Source: Labia minor
Taxonomy: Eukaryota > Arthropoda > Insecta > Dermaptera > Spongiphoridae
DNA length: 64,000 nucleotides
Reading direction: 5' to 3'
NCBI GenBank assembly: GCA_963082975.1
Contig: OY720350.1
Span: forward strand, 39,053,851 to 39,117,850
Shown: positions 34,691-45,672 of the stretch, piece by piece
Layout of the letters: the number at the start of each line of letters is the position of its first letter
How positions within the stretch are numbered: position 1 is the stretch's first letter
Made by a program: the position numbers and the translations under genes
Notes under the pieces: generated by a model
The model's input: only the letters and a program-made list of their open reading frames with translations
The model's database searches: none
Told to the model about the DNA's origin: nothing

Positions 34691-35290
34691 CTCTCAAAAA
34701 TGTGTGCATTAATAGACAATCAATCGACATAATGAGTCTCCATGATTGCTTCTCTTTTTCTATTTTGATTCAGAAAGAAGAATGAGCTATTAAATTCTTC
34801 TTTTATATTATATTTTAATTTTTATCCCCTTTGATAATAATTTTGACTTGATAAGCCCCTTTACTGCATGATAATAAGCGTTTCCCGATTGCAATCTCGC
34901 CTTAAATTCTTTTCGAATATTATTATCCTTCGTGATTACAGAACCTAAGTATTTAAATTTTAACTAAAGTTAGATTCATTAGTAAAATATAAATGGTGAT
35001 AGTGATTTAAGTAAAATTGAATATTATTAATTTCGAATAATATGCTTATCTTTCAGCTAGATATTATTTTAAATTACACTTTTAGTTTCATTTTAATTTA
35101 ATGAAAATTGTTGTAAGTTTGTAATAACCTTGATTATGAAAACTTCCATCATAATTTGTAGAAAATATTAATATTAAAAAATTTTACTTGAATAAAATAT
35201 AAAATTTTATTAAAATTTATCTTTATATAAATATATATATATATATATCATATTCTTCATGTCCTAGCATAATTTATTAAAGCTGAAACA
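34691..35290. other. AT-rich intronic DNA, no gene seen
   Basis: AT-rich with a (TA)n tract at about 35228-35248. No gene is supported. Confidence 0.55.
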
Positions 35291-35617
35291 AATATAAAAT
35301 TTATTAAACATTTCAGCACTCTGTGCTATATATTTAATACACATAATATAAATTATATATTTATACGTAATAATAATATTTAATATTTAAATAAATTAAA
35401 ATAAGCAAAACATTTTTATTTATTTATTTAAATTAAAATCAAAATCTTAAATCATATAATAATATTTTCTTAAACTATTTAATCACTAATGAGTTTGATT
35501 TCACATTATAGTTTGTTCCCTTAGGTTTCCCCTTCTTATTCCTCTCAACCTTTAATCAATTAATATCAATAATTAAATATGCATTAATTCATTATATTTA
35601 TTTGTATTTAAATTTAA
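35291..35617. repeat. left arm of a long inverted repeat (about 325 bp)
   Basis: Matches the complement of 37766-38091 over its whole length with scattered differences. Landmarks are AACATTTCAGCACTCTGTG, AAATTAAAATCAAAATCTTA, ATCACTAATGAGTTTGATTT and CTTAGGTTTCCCCTTCTTAT. A partial third copy of the ATCACTAATGAGTTTGATTT block follows at 35655-35700. It may be a dispersed repeat present in two orientations, or the arms of one 2.8-kb element. Confidence 0.75.
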
Positions 35618-35738
35618 TAATAATATTTACCTCAAAAATAAACTTAAACTGATGATCACTAATGAGTTTGATTTAATAAAATAGTTCGTTTCATTTCCAC
35701 CTTCCTTCATGCCATCCTTTAGATGTTTAGATTACATT

Positions 35739-36184
35739 CAGCTGGATGACGTCATATAATTTTAATTTAGAAAAAACTAATAAAGATGATTTTTCTCGAG
35801 TATAAAACCAATGCAAAGTGAATGATTCGTGATGATATGTAAAAAATCTCCTCATGTGAAATTTGGTATGAAAATAACCCTTTCCTTCCTATCGTCGATC
35901 GCTAATACTACCACTTCCGGTTTCCGGATTTGCACCAAAAGTTGATCAATTCATCCCACTGATGCATTAAGTAAATATACCAAATTTCATCAAAATCCTT
36001 TCAGCCGTTCAGGCTGTACACATCTATACGGACAGACGGACGGACGTACGGACGGACAGACATCATGTTAAAAATACTTTTTTCTGTTAAGAAAATGCAT
36101 GATTCGTGGAGATATGTAAAAATCTCCACATGTGAAATTTGGTGTGAAAACAATACCTCCCTTACTATCGTCGGTCGGTAAAAA
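35739..36184 (-). mobile_element. 3'-truncated family C element, copy C2
   Basis: Minus-strand copy with an intact 5' end (ACCGACCGACGATAGTAAGG side at about 36160-36182) and GGACGGACGT-type microsatellite at about 36030-36060. The left boundary falls in the TGACGTCAT block, so the 3' stem-loop and subterminal motif are missing. The core (complement of GATGAAATTTGGTAT and CCGGAAGTGG) is present. Confidence 0.8.
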
Positions 36185-37237
36185 TTTTAGAAACATAATA
36201 TAAATTCAATTTGGTACGTTAATAATAAACTTTTTAATGAAAAATTGAAAAATTATTTTTAGAAATTATAAAATTATCAGTATTTTCTCTTCTAGGCATA
36301 TTCTCAAATTAATACATCCTTTGATAGTATTGAATAAAACGTTTATATAATAATAATAATTATAATAATATATTTAATTAATACTTTGATACAGTTAATA
36401 AATTTAAATTATATTTAATTTTAATTAATTAACTTTTTCAATTGATATATTTTTGTATAGTGAATTTCCTAAAAAAATAATTTTTCAACTTGAATGATTA
36501 AAGGAACTAAAATTGGATTACACACATTCTGATGCCGGTCCATCATTTTCTAATCATCCATTCTATTCACGTTTAATTTAACATTCAAAATGTTGAAGAG
36601 TGAACAGTCCCATAATGGCAAATAGAATTCAATGTCCCATTCCTGCATACTGACGGTGATTATTTAAAGTTTATGTAAATAAATTACACAATCTAAAAAA
36701 AAGAGATATGAAGATATGTAATTGTAATTTATATTTAAACATAATTTCTTTTTAATTACTGGATAATTTTCTTTTAAAAAATGAGATCAACAATAACTAA
36801 ATATAAAATATAAATAAATAAAAATATTTCCTTGCGGATCAGAGGCTTTATGTCGAATTAAATGAGACTAAAATAAAAAATATTAATCCAAATTTCATTT
36901 GGTTAGTGAAAATCTGAATTTTAATATATTAACTCAACGTATAGGAATTTTACAGTCATCATCCATATACATTTTTAATATTCTAATTTAATCATTTTGA
37001 TTTGTTAAATAATAAAATGTGCATTTTAAAAGAAATATGTATATTCTACTTATAATCAACAAAGATGAAAAGTTAAATAAATATATAATATATAGCAAAT
37101 ATTATTCTTATTTGAAATTATAAAATGAGAATATAAAAATTTACTATTTTTTCAGTTATTATTATTATCTCATTTATTAGGATTGTTATTTAATATACAA
37201 TACCAGGAGCTACGTAGTAAGAAAAGAGAGCTTCTTT
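36185..37237. other. AT-rich intronic DNA, no gene seen
   Basis: Loop region of the 325-bp inverted repeat. AT-rich, without recognisable frames. Confidence 0.5.
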
Positions 37238-37672
37238 ACGAGGGAGGTTAGAAAAATTTCCGACCTGACCAAGAAAAATGATGTTTTTTTAATTTTTTTT
37301 TTTTTTTTTGCTATATTTTTCAACAAAATCTCCATTAACACTGATACATTTCTCATAACGGTGTTCTAATTCATTTAATTAATTTAATAAATTAATAAAT
37401 TATTTAATTAATTAATTAAATTGGATTTAATTTAATTTTAGTCTCATCAACAATTATGAATCGACGCAAAAATTCGTTTGGATTACGCCTACAGCGCCAA
37501 ATTGTCGTTAGAAATGGTTTTTCGATGCAATTTTTGGTTTTGCAAAATATTTCGCACACGTTCAGCTGACATCGTACAGGTCTCAATTGAATTTTGAAAA
37601 ATAAAACAAAAAAAAAATTGAAAAACATCGTTTTTCTTGGTCAGGTCGGAAACTTTTCAGACCACCCTCGTA
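37238..37672 (-). mobile_element. mariner-I deletion derivative, minus strand
   Basis: About 435 bp bounded by inverted repeats: TACGAGGG.GGT...AA and TTTCCGACCTGACCAAGAAA at the left, the complement at the right, next to TA. On the minus strand a 70-codon frame ends in RRNPNEFLRRF.IVDE, the segment just before the first catalytic aspartate of mariner transposases. The rest of the gene is deleted. A poly-A/TTAATTAA tract replaces the missing core, as in the sister copies. Confidence 0.7.
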
Positions 37673-37765
37673 TAAATAAATCTTAAATTTTCAACTTTCT
37701 TCACCGAAATGGGCATTAAAAAATTTTCATAAATATTTTTTTTTTTGAATGAATTAATAGATAGT

Positions 37766-38091
37766 TTAAATTTATATATAAATAAATATAGTGAATTAAT
37801 GCATATTTAATTATTGACATTAATTGATTAAAGGTTGAGAGGAATAAGAAGGGGAAACCTAAGGGAACGAACTATACTGTAAAATCAAACTCATTAGTGA
37901 TTAAATCGTTTAAGAAAAGATTATTATATGATTTAAGATTTTGATTTTAATTTAAATAAATAAATAAAAATGTTTTGTTTATTTTAATTTATTTAAATAT
38001 TAAATATTATTATTACATATAAATATATAATTTATATTATGTATTATATATATAACACAGAGTGCTGAAATGTTTATTAAATTTTATATTT
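37766..38091. repeat. right arm of a long inverted repeat (about 325 bp)
   Basis: Inverted partner of 35291-35617, with CACAGAGTGCTGAAATGTTT at its right end and AAATCAAACTCATTAGTGAT in the middle. In a Popdc pre-mRNA the two arms could pair around a 2.1-kb loop. Confidence 0.75.
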
Positions 38092-38269
38092 CTAAAAGTT
38101 TAAATTTTATTCATATCCCAATAATAAAATTTTATTTAATTATTTTGATAGAAATTGAATATAGACATACTTATTTTTTATTTTATTTTTTTTTATACAA
38201 TTTTCATCAATCTTACTATTATACATATGTTGATATATAATAAATGGTGTTCTTAATTTATCACTAATG

Positions 38270-38395
38270 TATGTATAACTATACTCGATAACGATAGCAG
38301 AATAAGCAATCGAAACGTTGCACGTTTTTTTAACTCAATAAATAAATTATACAAGTACAAGTATGTGGCCTTTTAATAAAAATCCTATTAATAAT
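38270..38395 (+). mobile_element. Penelope-like 3' fragment, second copy
   Basis: Matches the centre and right part of 14373-14623: CTCGATAACGATAGCAGAAT, AAGCAATCGAAACGTTG, AATAAATAAATTATACAAG, AGTATGTGGCCTTTTAATAA, then AAAATCC. The hairpin is less perfect (CGATAGC against GCAATCG) and the inverted left arm is absent. Confidence 0.5.
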
Positions 38396-40810
38396 TGTCT
38401 ATATTATTATATATATATATAAAGATAATTGATTTATTTTCTGAAAAATGTTTTCGTATATATTACTAAAAATAAAATTACTAATTTTAGTCATTTGTAT
38501 GTTCAAAAACAAAATTACAATTTTAAACAACGTAAAATCAATCTTCAATCAATTTGCATATATTTTTTACTAGAATATTATTAGGTATTTTAATTCAATT
38601 TTTTTAATCAGTACACTCTTCAGGAAAGAAAAGCCCGAATTAGACTCTGGGACAGGTAAAAAAGAAGATCGCTTTGGAAGGATAAAATTAGACTGGGGCA
38701 GAGGTAGAATACGATCAATAGGATATCCAGGCTAGCAATACAAATTTATAAAATTTAATCACTTTTGTTAGAGATCAAAAATAAAGACAAAAAAAAAATT
38801 GTTTATTTTTCTTTTTACTGATTTTTATTAATTCACAACACAAATATTCTCGAATTCGATTTCTTTTGTATATCTTAGTCGTCAAAGTTTGCACTGGCCA
38901 TGAATATCAATTAATCTTTGTTTATTTATTTAGTAATTTGTTCATTTTCTTAAAAAAGTTTGATCTATGTTTGATAGTGAGTAAAAAGTATTTAAAACTA
39001 CACATTACAATCATAGTTTTTTTTTTTTTGTAGTAACTTTTGAAATATCCTCCATTTTTTTTTCTTTCTTTTTCTTTTCTTTTATGGATCGTATTATGAA
39101 TGGGACATGAAAAATGAGGTCGTCCTTTTGCCAACTTGGCTGAGTTGGCGATCGGCCAACCACCGTAACCGGATCAAGAGCAAAACAAAAAACTCTTTTA
39201 GGGAAAACATTTCCTACTCCAATCCTGAAACTTAGCCACATTGGTATGGAATGTAGGAAGGAAAGACCGATTCACAGCCAGACTAGAAAATTACTATATT
39301 CATTATCACACTCTCTTTCTTCCTAACAAATAATTAATTTTATTTTTTTCTTCCCTTATCTCTTGTAATCTATTTTAGTGTCATTACTTAGGTAAAAAAA
39401 GATAGGGAAGTAGCTCAGATCTCTAAAGAAAAAACTAATGAAAAACATTAAAAATATAGTTATTATTTTATTAATTTTTTTTTCTTAATGTTAAAATCAT
39501 TTATAACGTCCTATTATACATGAAGTTTATAATTTTCATTAATTAATATTAATCTTTAAACATAATTACATATAATTATAATAATATAATTAAAAAATTA
39601 ATTTCAAATTTATATTTTAAAATAAATCTACATATTTATCTTTTTTTTTTTGGGGGGGGGGCATAAACAATTGTTAGAAAATGGAAATTTTTGGATAAAC
39701 ACCTGTGATCGTACGAATGAAAATGATTCAGAGGTTCCGTGCGTGGAGTTAATGAAAATGGGGCGAAAAATAGGGAATAGCAATTATATAGTAAATTATT
39801 ATTATAATAATAGTAAATTAAATTAATCTGAATAAATTTTGACCTTGTGTGGTTCCAGCGATATTTTATGTAAAAATGTGGTAAATATGAAAAATTATAA
39901 CTGGATAAGAATAGTGAACTTCTTTTTGGAAAATTGAAAGGGACCCGACTAACAAAAATATAATAATAAAGAAAGAAATGAAAATTGTAACTGGATTAAA
40001 ATAGAGGTTTTAAATCATAAAAAAAATGGGGTTTGATTTGATATGATAAAATATACAATTTAATAAAAAAAATAAAGGAAAATAATAATATGAAAAAAAT
40101 TAATTATAATAATTGATACAAAGAGAAATTTCCGCTGGCAAAAAACAGCAAAACCTAGTGAAAATTTAGTTATTAAAATATTTATAGTGATGGGATTGGA
40201 ATTGTGTAATGAATTGAAAAGCAAATTAATCTTGCCAAATAGGCCCTTTGTATAGTAAATCGAAAGTAAGAGTTACTCTTATAAAGAGAGAGAAATTAAT
40301 TTTAAATAAAATTAATTTCAAATATTATAGCTAAACGATAATTATACCCCCGTAATGAGACTCAGACTTGTGCACTATAAGGTGGCTAAAACATGAAAGA
40401 GACCGAGAACCCAGCTGAATTATGAAAATAAGAAGTGGAGGTTTAATTCAGAAATTCCAACCTCTGAAAGTTCTCTTTGCTTTTTTGAAAATTACATAAT
40501 TCATTATTTTTTTGCGATGATAAAATTTATTAAATCCTTATTCATTATACAAATTAATTTATACAAATTAGTATTCTAAATAAAAATATATAAAATCAAA
40601 AAGGGGTGGAAAAAATTCGAAATTTGATAAAAAACATGTTCGAGCCATACTAGAACCATTTAACATTTATAAATTATGGACTTATGTTTTTTAATTTTTA
40701 TAATTTTACTTTCTTATTCACAAAAGTGCTTGACAACAACAACCCCATTTCTCCAATCATCCATTTAAAAATGAAATAATTTAGACTGATGATTACTTTG
40801 AATGATTTAT
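38396..40810. other. intronic DNA, no gene seen
   Basis: AT-rich with a G-rich slip (GGGGGGGGG near 39652). A less biased block at 39090-39250 (GGCGATCGGCCAACCACCGT) and another at 40330-40470 cannot be assigned to a family. They may be single-copy intronic regulatory DNA. Confidence 0.45.
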
Positions 40811-40909
40811 AATTTAATTGTGAAAATAATTTTATTCCCTATATATGTAAGTACGAAATTTAGTAAAATTTAGTAAAATAAAAAATATAAAAATATGCTT
40901 TCACAAAAG
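40811..40909. repeat. long target-site duplication, left copy (about 99 bp)
   Basis: Starts AATTTAATTGTGAAAATAAT and ends ATGCTTTCACAAAAG. It recurs at 42067-42170 with a few differences. It flanks the LINE fragment 40910-42066 exactly, so it is best read as an unusually long duplication made at insertion. Confidence 0.75.
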
Positions 40910-41128
40910 ACCAGGGTCAATTGTGCAAAATTTGTAACATGCAAGAGAGTGGACCTAGGCCACCTTTTACTACGCTGCCCAATATATGACCACTTGAGAA
41001 ACCATTTCTTAAAGAAAAATAACTTTATTTATTTGTTTATTTATTTATTTTCTCTTTTTTGTTGTGTTTTGTTTTTTTTTCTAATTTTTTTTGCATTATG
41101 TTCGATTTATTTTTTTTTTGTCATTTTT

Positions 41129-41160
41129 ACCGACCGACGATAGTAAGGGAGGTATTGTTT
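41129..41160 (+). mobile_element. solo family C 5' end
   Basis: Only the first about 32 bases of family C (ACCGACCGACGATAGTAAGG, GAGGTATTGTT) sit in the LINE 3' UTR. The LINE sequence continues directly on both sides, as comparison with 7746-8032 shows. Confidence 0.7.
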
Positions 41161-41307
41161 TTTTTGTATTTTGTTTTTCTTATTTTGGTTTTTCTTTTCT
41201 GTATATATCTAAAAAGATGTAAAACTGATACTCTGGGTCTATGATTGTGTGTGTCATCAATTAGAGACATGTTGATTACGGAGTGTCAGTTTTTATGTAA
41301 ATATGTC

Positions 41308-41946
41308 CGACCGACGATAGTAAGGGAGGTATTGTTTTCACACCAAATTTCACATGTGGAGATTTTTACATATCTCCACGAATCATGCATTTTCTTAACA
41401 CAAAAAAGTATTTTTAGCATGATGTCTGTCCGTCCGTCCGTCCATCTGTCCGTCCGTCCGTATAGATGTGCACAGCCTGAACGGCTCAACGGATTTTGAT
41501 GAAATTTGGTATATTTACTTAATGCATCAGTAGGATGAATTGATCAACTTTTGGTGCAAATCCGGAAACCGGAAGTGATAGAATTAGTGATCGACGTTAG
41601 GAAGGGAAGGGTTATTTTAGCACCAAATTTCACATGAGGAGATTTTTTTATATATCACCATTGTATTGGTTTTATCCTCGAGAAACATCATCTTTATTAG
41701 TTTTTTGTCAATTTGAAATTATATGACGTCATCCAACCATTCATGACGTCACAACCTGGTCTTACATATATTATAAATAAAATAAAATTAAAAATATTTA
41801 TGTTATATTTATATCTGTTTTTTATTACATTAATAGATATATTTAAATTATTTGAAATTCTTTCTGTAGCTGGAAATTAATTTACTTCAAACCGTCGGTC
41901 GGTTCGGACATGGCCACAGGTCAACTTATTTTATTTTGATTTTGTT
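41308..41946 (+). mobile_element. Helentron-like family C element, copy C3
   Basis: Full-length. The 5' end is CCGACCGACGATAGTAAGGG, the microsatellite (GTCC)n with one ATCT interruption at about 41428-41460, the core GATGAAATTTGGTAT at about 41498 and CCGGAAGTGATAG near 41570. The subterminal CCGTCGGTCGGTTCGGAC and stem-loop (here GACATG-GCCA-CAGGTC, one mismatch) are followed by AACTTA. It is nested in the LINE, 150 bases after the solo 5' end of the same family. Confidence 0.85.
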
Positions 41947-42066
41947 TGCTTTTTGGATGTTTTTGCTATTTTTTTTGTCACCACCCAAATGAGGTGGACC
42001 GAAATAACATAAGAATGATTGTATATATATTTCTTGAATAAATGATGATGAATGATGATGATGATG

Positions 42067-42170
42067 AATTTAATTGTGAAAATAATTTTATTCCCTATAT
42101 ATGTAAGTACGAAATTTCGTAAAGTTTTTGAAATAAAATAAAAAAATGAAAAAATATGCTTTCACAAAAG
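42067..42170. repeat. long target-site duplication, right copy (about 104 bp)
   Basis: Partner of 40811-40909. Both copies share TTCCCTATATATGTAAGTAC and ATGCTTTCACAAAAG and differ in the A-rich middle. Confidence 0.75.
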
Positions 42171-42714
42171 TGTGGTAATGCATGCAAGTCTTCTAAAATA
42201 GCCGTTTCACCTCATCTTCCCTGAAAAATCATTTACGTTCACCAAAAATTATCTGTTGTAATAAAATTGTCCGGCAAAATCGGTTTTATATGATTTCAAA
42301 CGCTTTATACTTTCTTGGCAACTTCTCAATTTCCAGATTCAATGTCAATATGTGTTGCATCCACCTCATGAAAAGCTTTTTTCATTTCTAAATCCACATT
42401 TAATATTATATTTGATGTGCTTCTTCATCTAATGTAAGATCCTTATGAACTTTTTTATTTTTTTTTAAATTTTTATTCGAACTGGTGTTGTCATTTTTGC
42501 TTCATTTCGCAAAGTTTTCAAATGACCCACTTATAAGTTATTTAAAAAAATATTATTACTTATGTTCCCTTAGTGAATAGTTGAACTATATAGCGTATTT
42601 ATAATAAATCTCAGCACAATTGATAGGATCGTTTTTAAATATTAATTCGATGAGCTCAACTGGGAAGTAGACAACCAGCAATACTGGAACTAGACTCAAA
42701 AATCAAGTGGCCTA
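42171..42714. other. intronic DNA, no gene seen
   Basis: A less AT-biased block at 42171-42440 could be a decayed reading frame on the minus strand, but no motif is recognisable. Left unassigned. Confidence 0.4.
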
Positions 42715-42900
42715 TACTTTTCCTCTATTTCTAAATCAAATAGAATATGTAAATTTAAGAAAATCATTATCCTTTTAAAATTTTGTAAATACTAAGATAT
42801 TACATTGAGAAATAATAAAAAAATAATTTCTTTGCTCTTAAAGTGTCAATTTTACATAAAATTAAATATTTAAACTTATTAAATAGATAGAATACCCTCT
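42715..42900. mobile_element. family D internal fragment
   Basis: Shares AATATGTAAATTTAAGAAAA, ATTACATTGAGAAATAATAA and TAATTTCTTTGCTCTTAAA with the interiors of D1 and D2. Both long inverted ends are missing, so this is a partial copy. Confidence 0.45.
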
Positions 42901-43309
42901 AACAAATAAATAAATATAATCCAGACAATTTCAATAGAACGTTATTTAAATATTTATATTAAAATATTTTTAAAAATCTAACAAAATTAAATCAAGTGAA
43001 ATTTCACCCAAAAGAAGATTTTTTTCTCTCATTGCACCTATTTTGTTGGAAATCAGTCTAATTTATATTAACATTTCTGATTTCTTTTTTAATTTAATTA
43101 CGGAGTTAATTATTTTATATAGAGTATATGTTATTGAAAAATACCCACACTTCACAACGGTGAAATACTGTCAAAAATATTTATTTAATAAGTAATAATT
43201 AATATCTTTTATTATTTTCTCATACATCTCTTATATAAATATATATATATATATATATATAACCATAGGAAGTTATCGACAACGAAGAGAGATATAACCA
43301 TAATTATCT
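42901..43309. other. AT-rich intronic DNA with (TA)n tract
   Basis: Contains a (TA)n run at about 43238-43261. No gene is supported. Confidence 0.5.
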
Positions 43310-43848
43310 TTAATTTATATATATATATATATATAAAGTTGGTGTTTTTTTAATTTTCCGTCTCTTTAATGAAATCGCAACACTGCTCCTGTCAACAGGC
43401 AACAATCAGCTGAATTCTGTCGAAATTTGAACTAGCTGGGTCTTTTAGTTTTTGTTTGACACCCATCAATACCAGACCACCTCGTGATTTGAGAAGAAAA
43501 TGGAAAAAGTGAATTTCCATGAAAATCCATGAATTTGGATACGAATTGCTTCCTCATCCGCCCTATTCCTCGGATTTAGCCCCGAGAGATTTTCTTGTTT
43601 AGAAACCAGAAGATATAGCTCGACAGAAAGATATTTGACTCCAACGATGAAATCATCTTACAAACAAATACCTTTTTTGATGTCCTCGTCAAATCTTATT
43701 TTTTGAAAGGAATAAAAAAAATTGGAGAAACGTTGGACGAAGTGTACAGAGCTCAATGGAGACTGCGTTGATAAATAAAATATTGTTTTTTTTCAAAAAA
43801 TGTGTTTCATTCAAAAAGTCACGGACTTATTGACCTGACATCGTATAC
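43310..43848 (+). pseudogene. mariner-II transposase remnant, plus strand
   Basis: Plus-strand relic. Frameshifted segments give a PYSSDLAPRDFL-type block (about 43560-43592, last catalytic aspartate region of mariners), then DEIILQTNTFFDVL, SYFLKGIKKIGE and a KCTEL-like end. The right end has the inverted repeat CATTCAAAAAGTCACGGACT followed by TATTGACCTGACATCGTA. The left end, preceded by a TATATA tract, lacks the matching repeat. Several stops make it inactive. Its left 250 bases recur inside family A copy A8. Confidence 0.7.
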
Positions 43849-43960
43849 ATATTAAAGTATGTCTGTTTTCTGTTTATCAGTACGTCATTCATTTTGATAC
43901 GTTTCTGTTTGGTACATAGGTCAACTCATCTTCCTTAACCCCGTAGTGCTATTTATATAT

Positions 43961-44398
43961 ACGAGGGTGGTCTGAAAAGTTTCCGCCCTGACCAAGAAAA
44001 ACGATGTTTTTCAATTTTTTTTTGTTTTATTTTTCAAAATTCAAGATAGCTGAGACCTGTACGATGTCAGCTGAACGTGTGCGAAATATTTTGCAAAGCC
44101 ATTTGAATATGGAAAGCTGTGTGCAATGTGGGTGCCGCATTTCCTAACCATTTCTAACGACAATTTGGCGCTGTAGGCGTAATCCAAACGAATTTTTGCA
44201 TCGATTCATAACTGTTGATGAGACTTAAATTAAATTAAATCAAATTTAATTAATTAATTAATTAATTAAATTAATTAGAACACCGTTATGAGAAATGTAT
44301 CAGTGTTGATGGAGATTATGTTGAAAAATATAGCAAAAAAAAATTTAAAAACATCGATTTTCTTGGTCAGGTCGGAAACTTTTCATCCCACCCTCGTT
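43961..44398 (+). mobile_element. mariner-I deletion derivative, plus strand
   Basis: Bounded by inverted repeats beginning ACGAGGGTGGTCTGAAAAGT next to TA. Inside is ATGTCAGCTGAACGTGTGCG (SAERVR...) and then NPNEF-type sequence with frameshifts, then a TTAATTAA tract replacing the lost catalytic core. Right terminus ends AACTTTTCATCCCACCCTCG. Orientation is opposite to the copy at 37238. Confidence 0.7.
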
Positions 44399-45399
44399 AG
44401 AGGTTATCGATAATTGAGTTATATTAATAATATAAACTTGTATCTATGTAATTTTAAGTATGTACGAGTATTAATATTCTTATAAAATCAATAATAAAAA
44501 AATCTCAAAGGCTATAAATAAAAATATTGAAAAATCTATTTTTTTTAAATATTGCTTTTAAAAAAATTAGATATTTAATGGACAATTTCCTTTGTTTTAT
44601 TTATTTAATGATTATTGATGTAATATAAACATTATCTAAATTGACTAAGTATAGATTGTAGAACAGAGACTTTAATTATGGACTGATTTATTACATAGAT
44701 AAAAGGATCAGATATCGTAATAATTGAATTCGTTCAGATTATTCTAATTCTAATTAATGATTATTTTATAATATGAATAAATTTAATTAATTAGTTTTGC
44801 ATCCCTTGTGTATAGACATTTTTCTATTTCCCCATTTTAATTTATTTATTTAATGCTTTTAGACAGTAATTGTTTGAGGGCAGATGGTATTAATCGCTGA
44901 GAGAATCATAAACTGTTCTGTAGTATACATAATATTAGACAAATAATATAAAAGAATATTAATTTAATCTAAAAAAGAGATTTATTGGTAATAGGAAGGG
45001 AGATAAAATGGCGTAGTGTAAACTCACACAAAAGCCGTAGCTAAATATGTTCCCATCTTATTGGGTAGGTGAAAAATTACTTGAATCTATCAATTTCTCT
45101 TCTGATTTATAATCAACTCGCTCTCTCCCTCTCTTTCTGTTTTCTATGAATACTTCTAATGAATGAAAGTACAGGGAAGCGGATAATCGGATAAATTCAA
45201 TTGAATGATGAACTATAAATAAAATGACCCGGAATAATATTGATCTTTCCCTTGATTTATTTTTACCTTTCTCCTAGTCTGCTGATATGTATTCAACGAT
45301 CTGGGCCTCTCAATTCGCTTTGCTTTACATCTCCACATGGCAGATTTTATAGATTAATATATTAAAAGGATTATTTAATGGTATATTTATATTTATCCA
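44399..45399. other. intronic DNA, no gene seen
   Basis: AT-rich, with a less biased block at 45030-45340 (CTCTCTCCCTCTCTTTCTGT and following) lacking a recognised frame. Confidence 0.5.
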
Positions 45400-45442
45400 T
45401 TTTTATTATTCTCGCCTGAGATAGGATTGCGATCACAAAAAT
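45400..45442 (+). mobile_element. family A 5'-end fragment
   Basis: TTATTCTCGCCTGAGATAGG, ATTGCGATCACAAAAATT: the first about 40 bases of family A with the same CTCGCCTGAG variant as copy A8, which starts 115 bases downstream. It looks like a duplicated or solo 5' end. Confidence 0.65.
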
Positions 45443-45516
45443 TTATATTATTAATTATTATTACAAATTTATTTATTAAAACAATTCAGTTAAATAATGA
45501 TACCAGTGAAAATTGT

Positions 45517-45638
45517 ATTTTTACTATTCTCGCCTGAGATAGTATTGCGATCACGAAAATTTTTGATGTTGAGATTTTGATGTTTTTATACGTTTTGAAG
45601 GTCCCTGAATCATTTTCACTAAGGTTGAGAAAAATGTC

Positions 45639-45672
<34 letters not shown>

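Larger units (their letters stand above)
40910..42066 (+). pseudogene. 5'-truncated LINE 3' end, with nested family C DNA
   Basis: The 5' part encodes NCAKFVTCKRVDLGHLLLRC and PIYDHLR (about 40918-41002). This resembles the Cys/His knuckle at the end of Jockey/R1-type LINE polymerases (C..C....E...H.LL.CP.Y...R), although the second cysteine is not obvious. A long T-rich 3' UTR follows, shared with 7746-8032, ending TTGTATATATATTTCTTGAA, TAAATGATGATG. Family C DNA interrupts it at 41129-41160 and 41308-41946. Target duplications of about 100 bp flank the whole unit. Confidence 0.65.

Noticed and set aside
41245..41499. Frames running through GTCCGTCC repeats
   Set aside because: Products of the family C microsatellite. 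Equivalent frames appear in every C copy.
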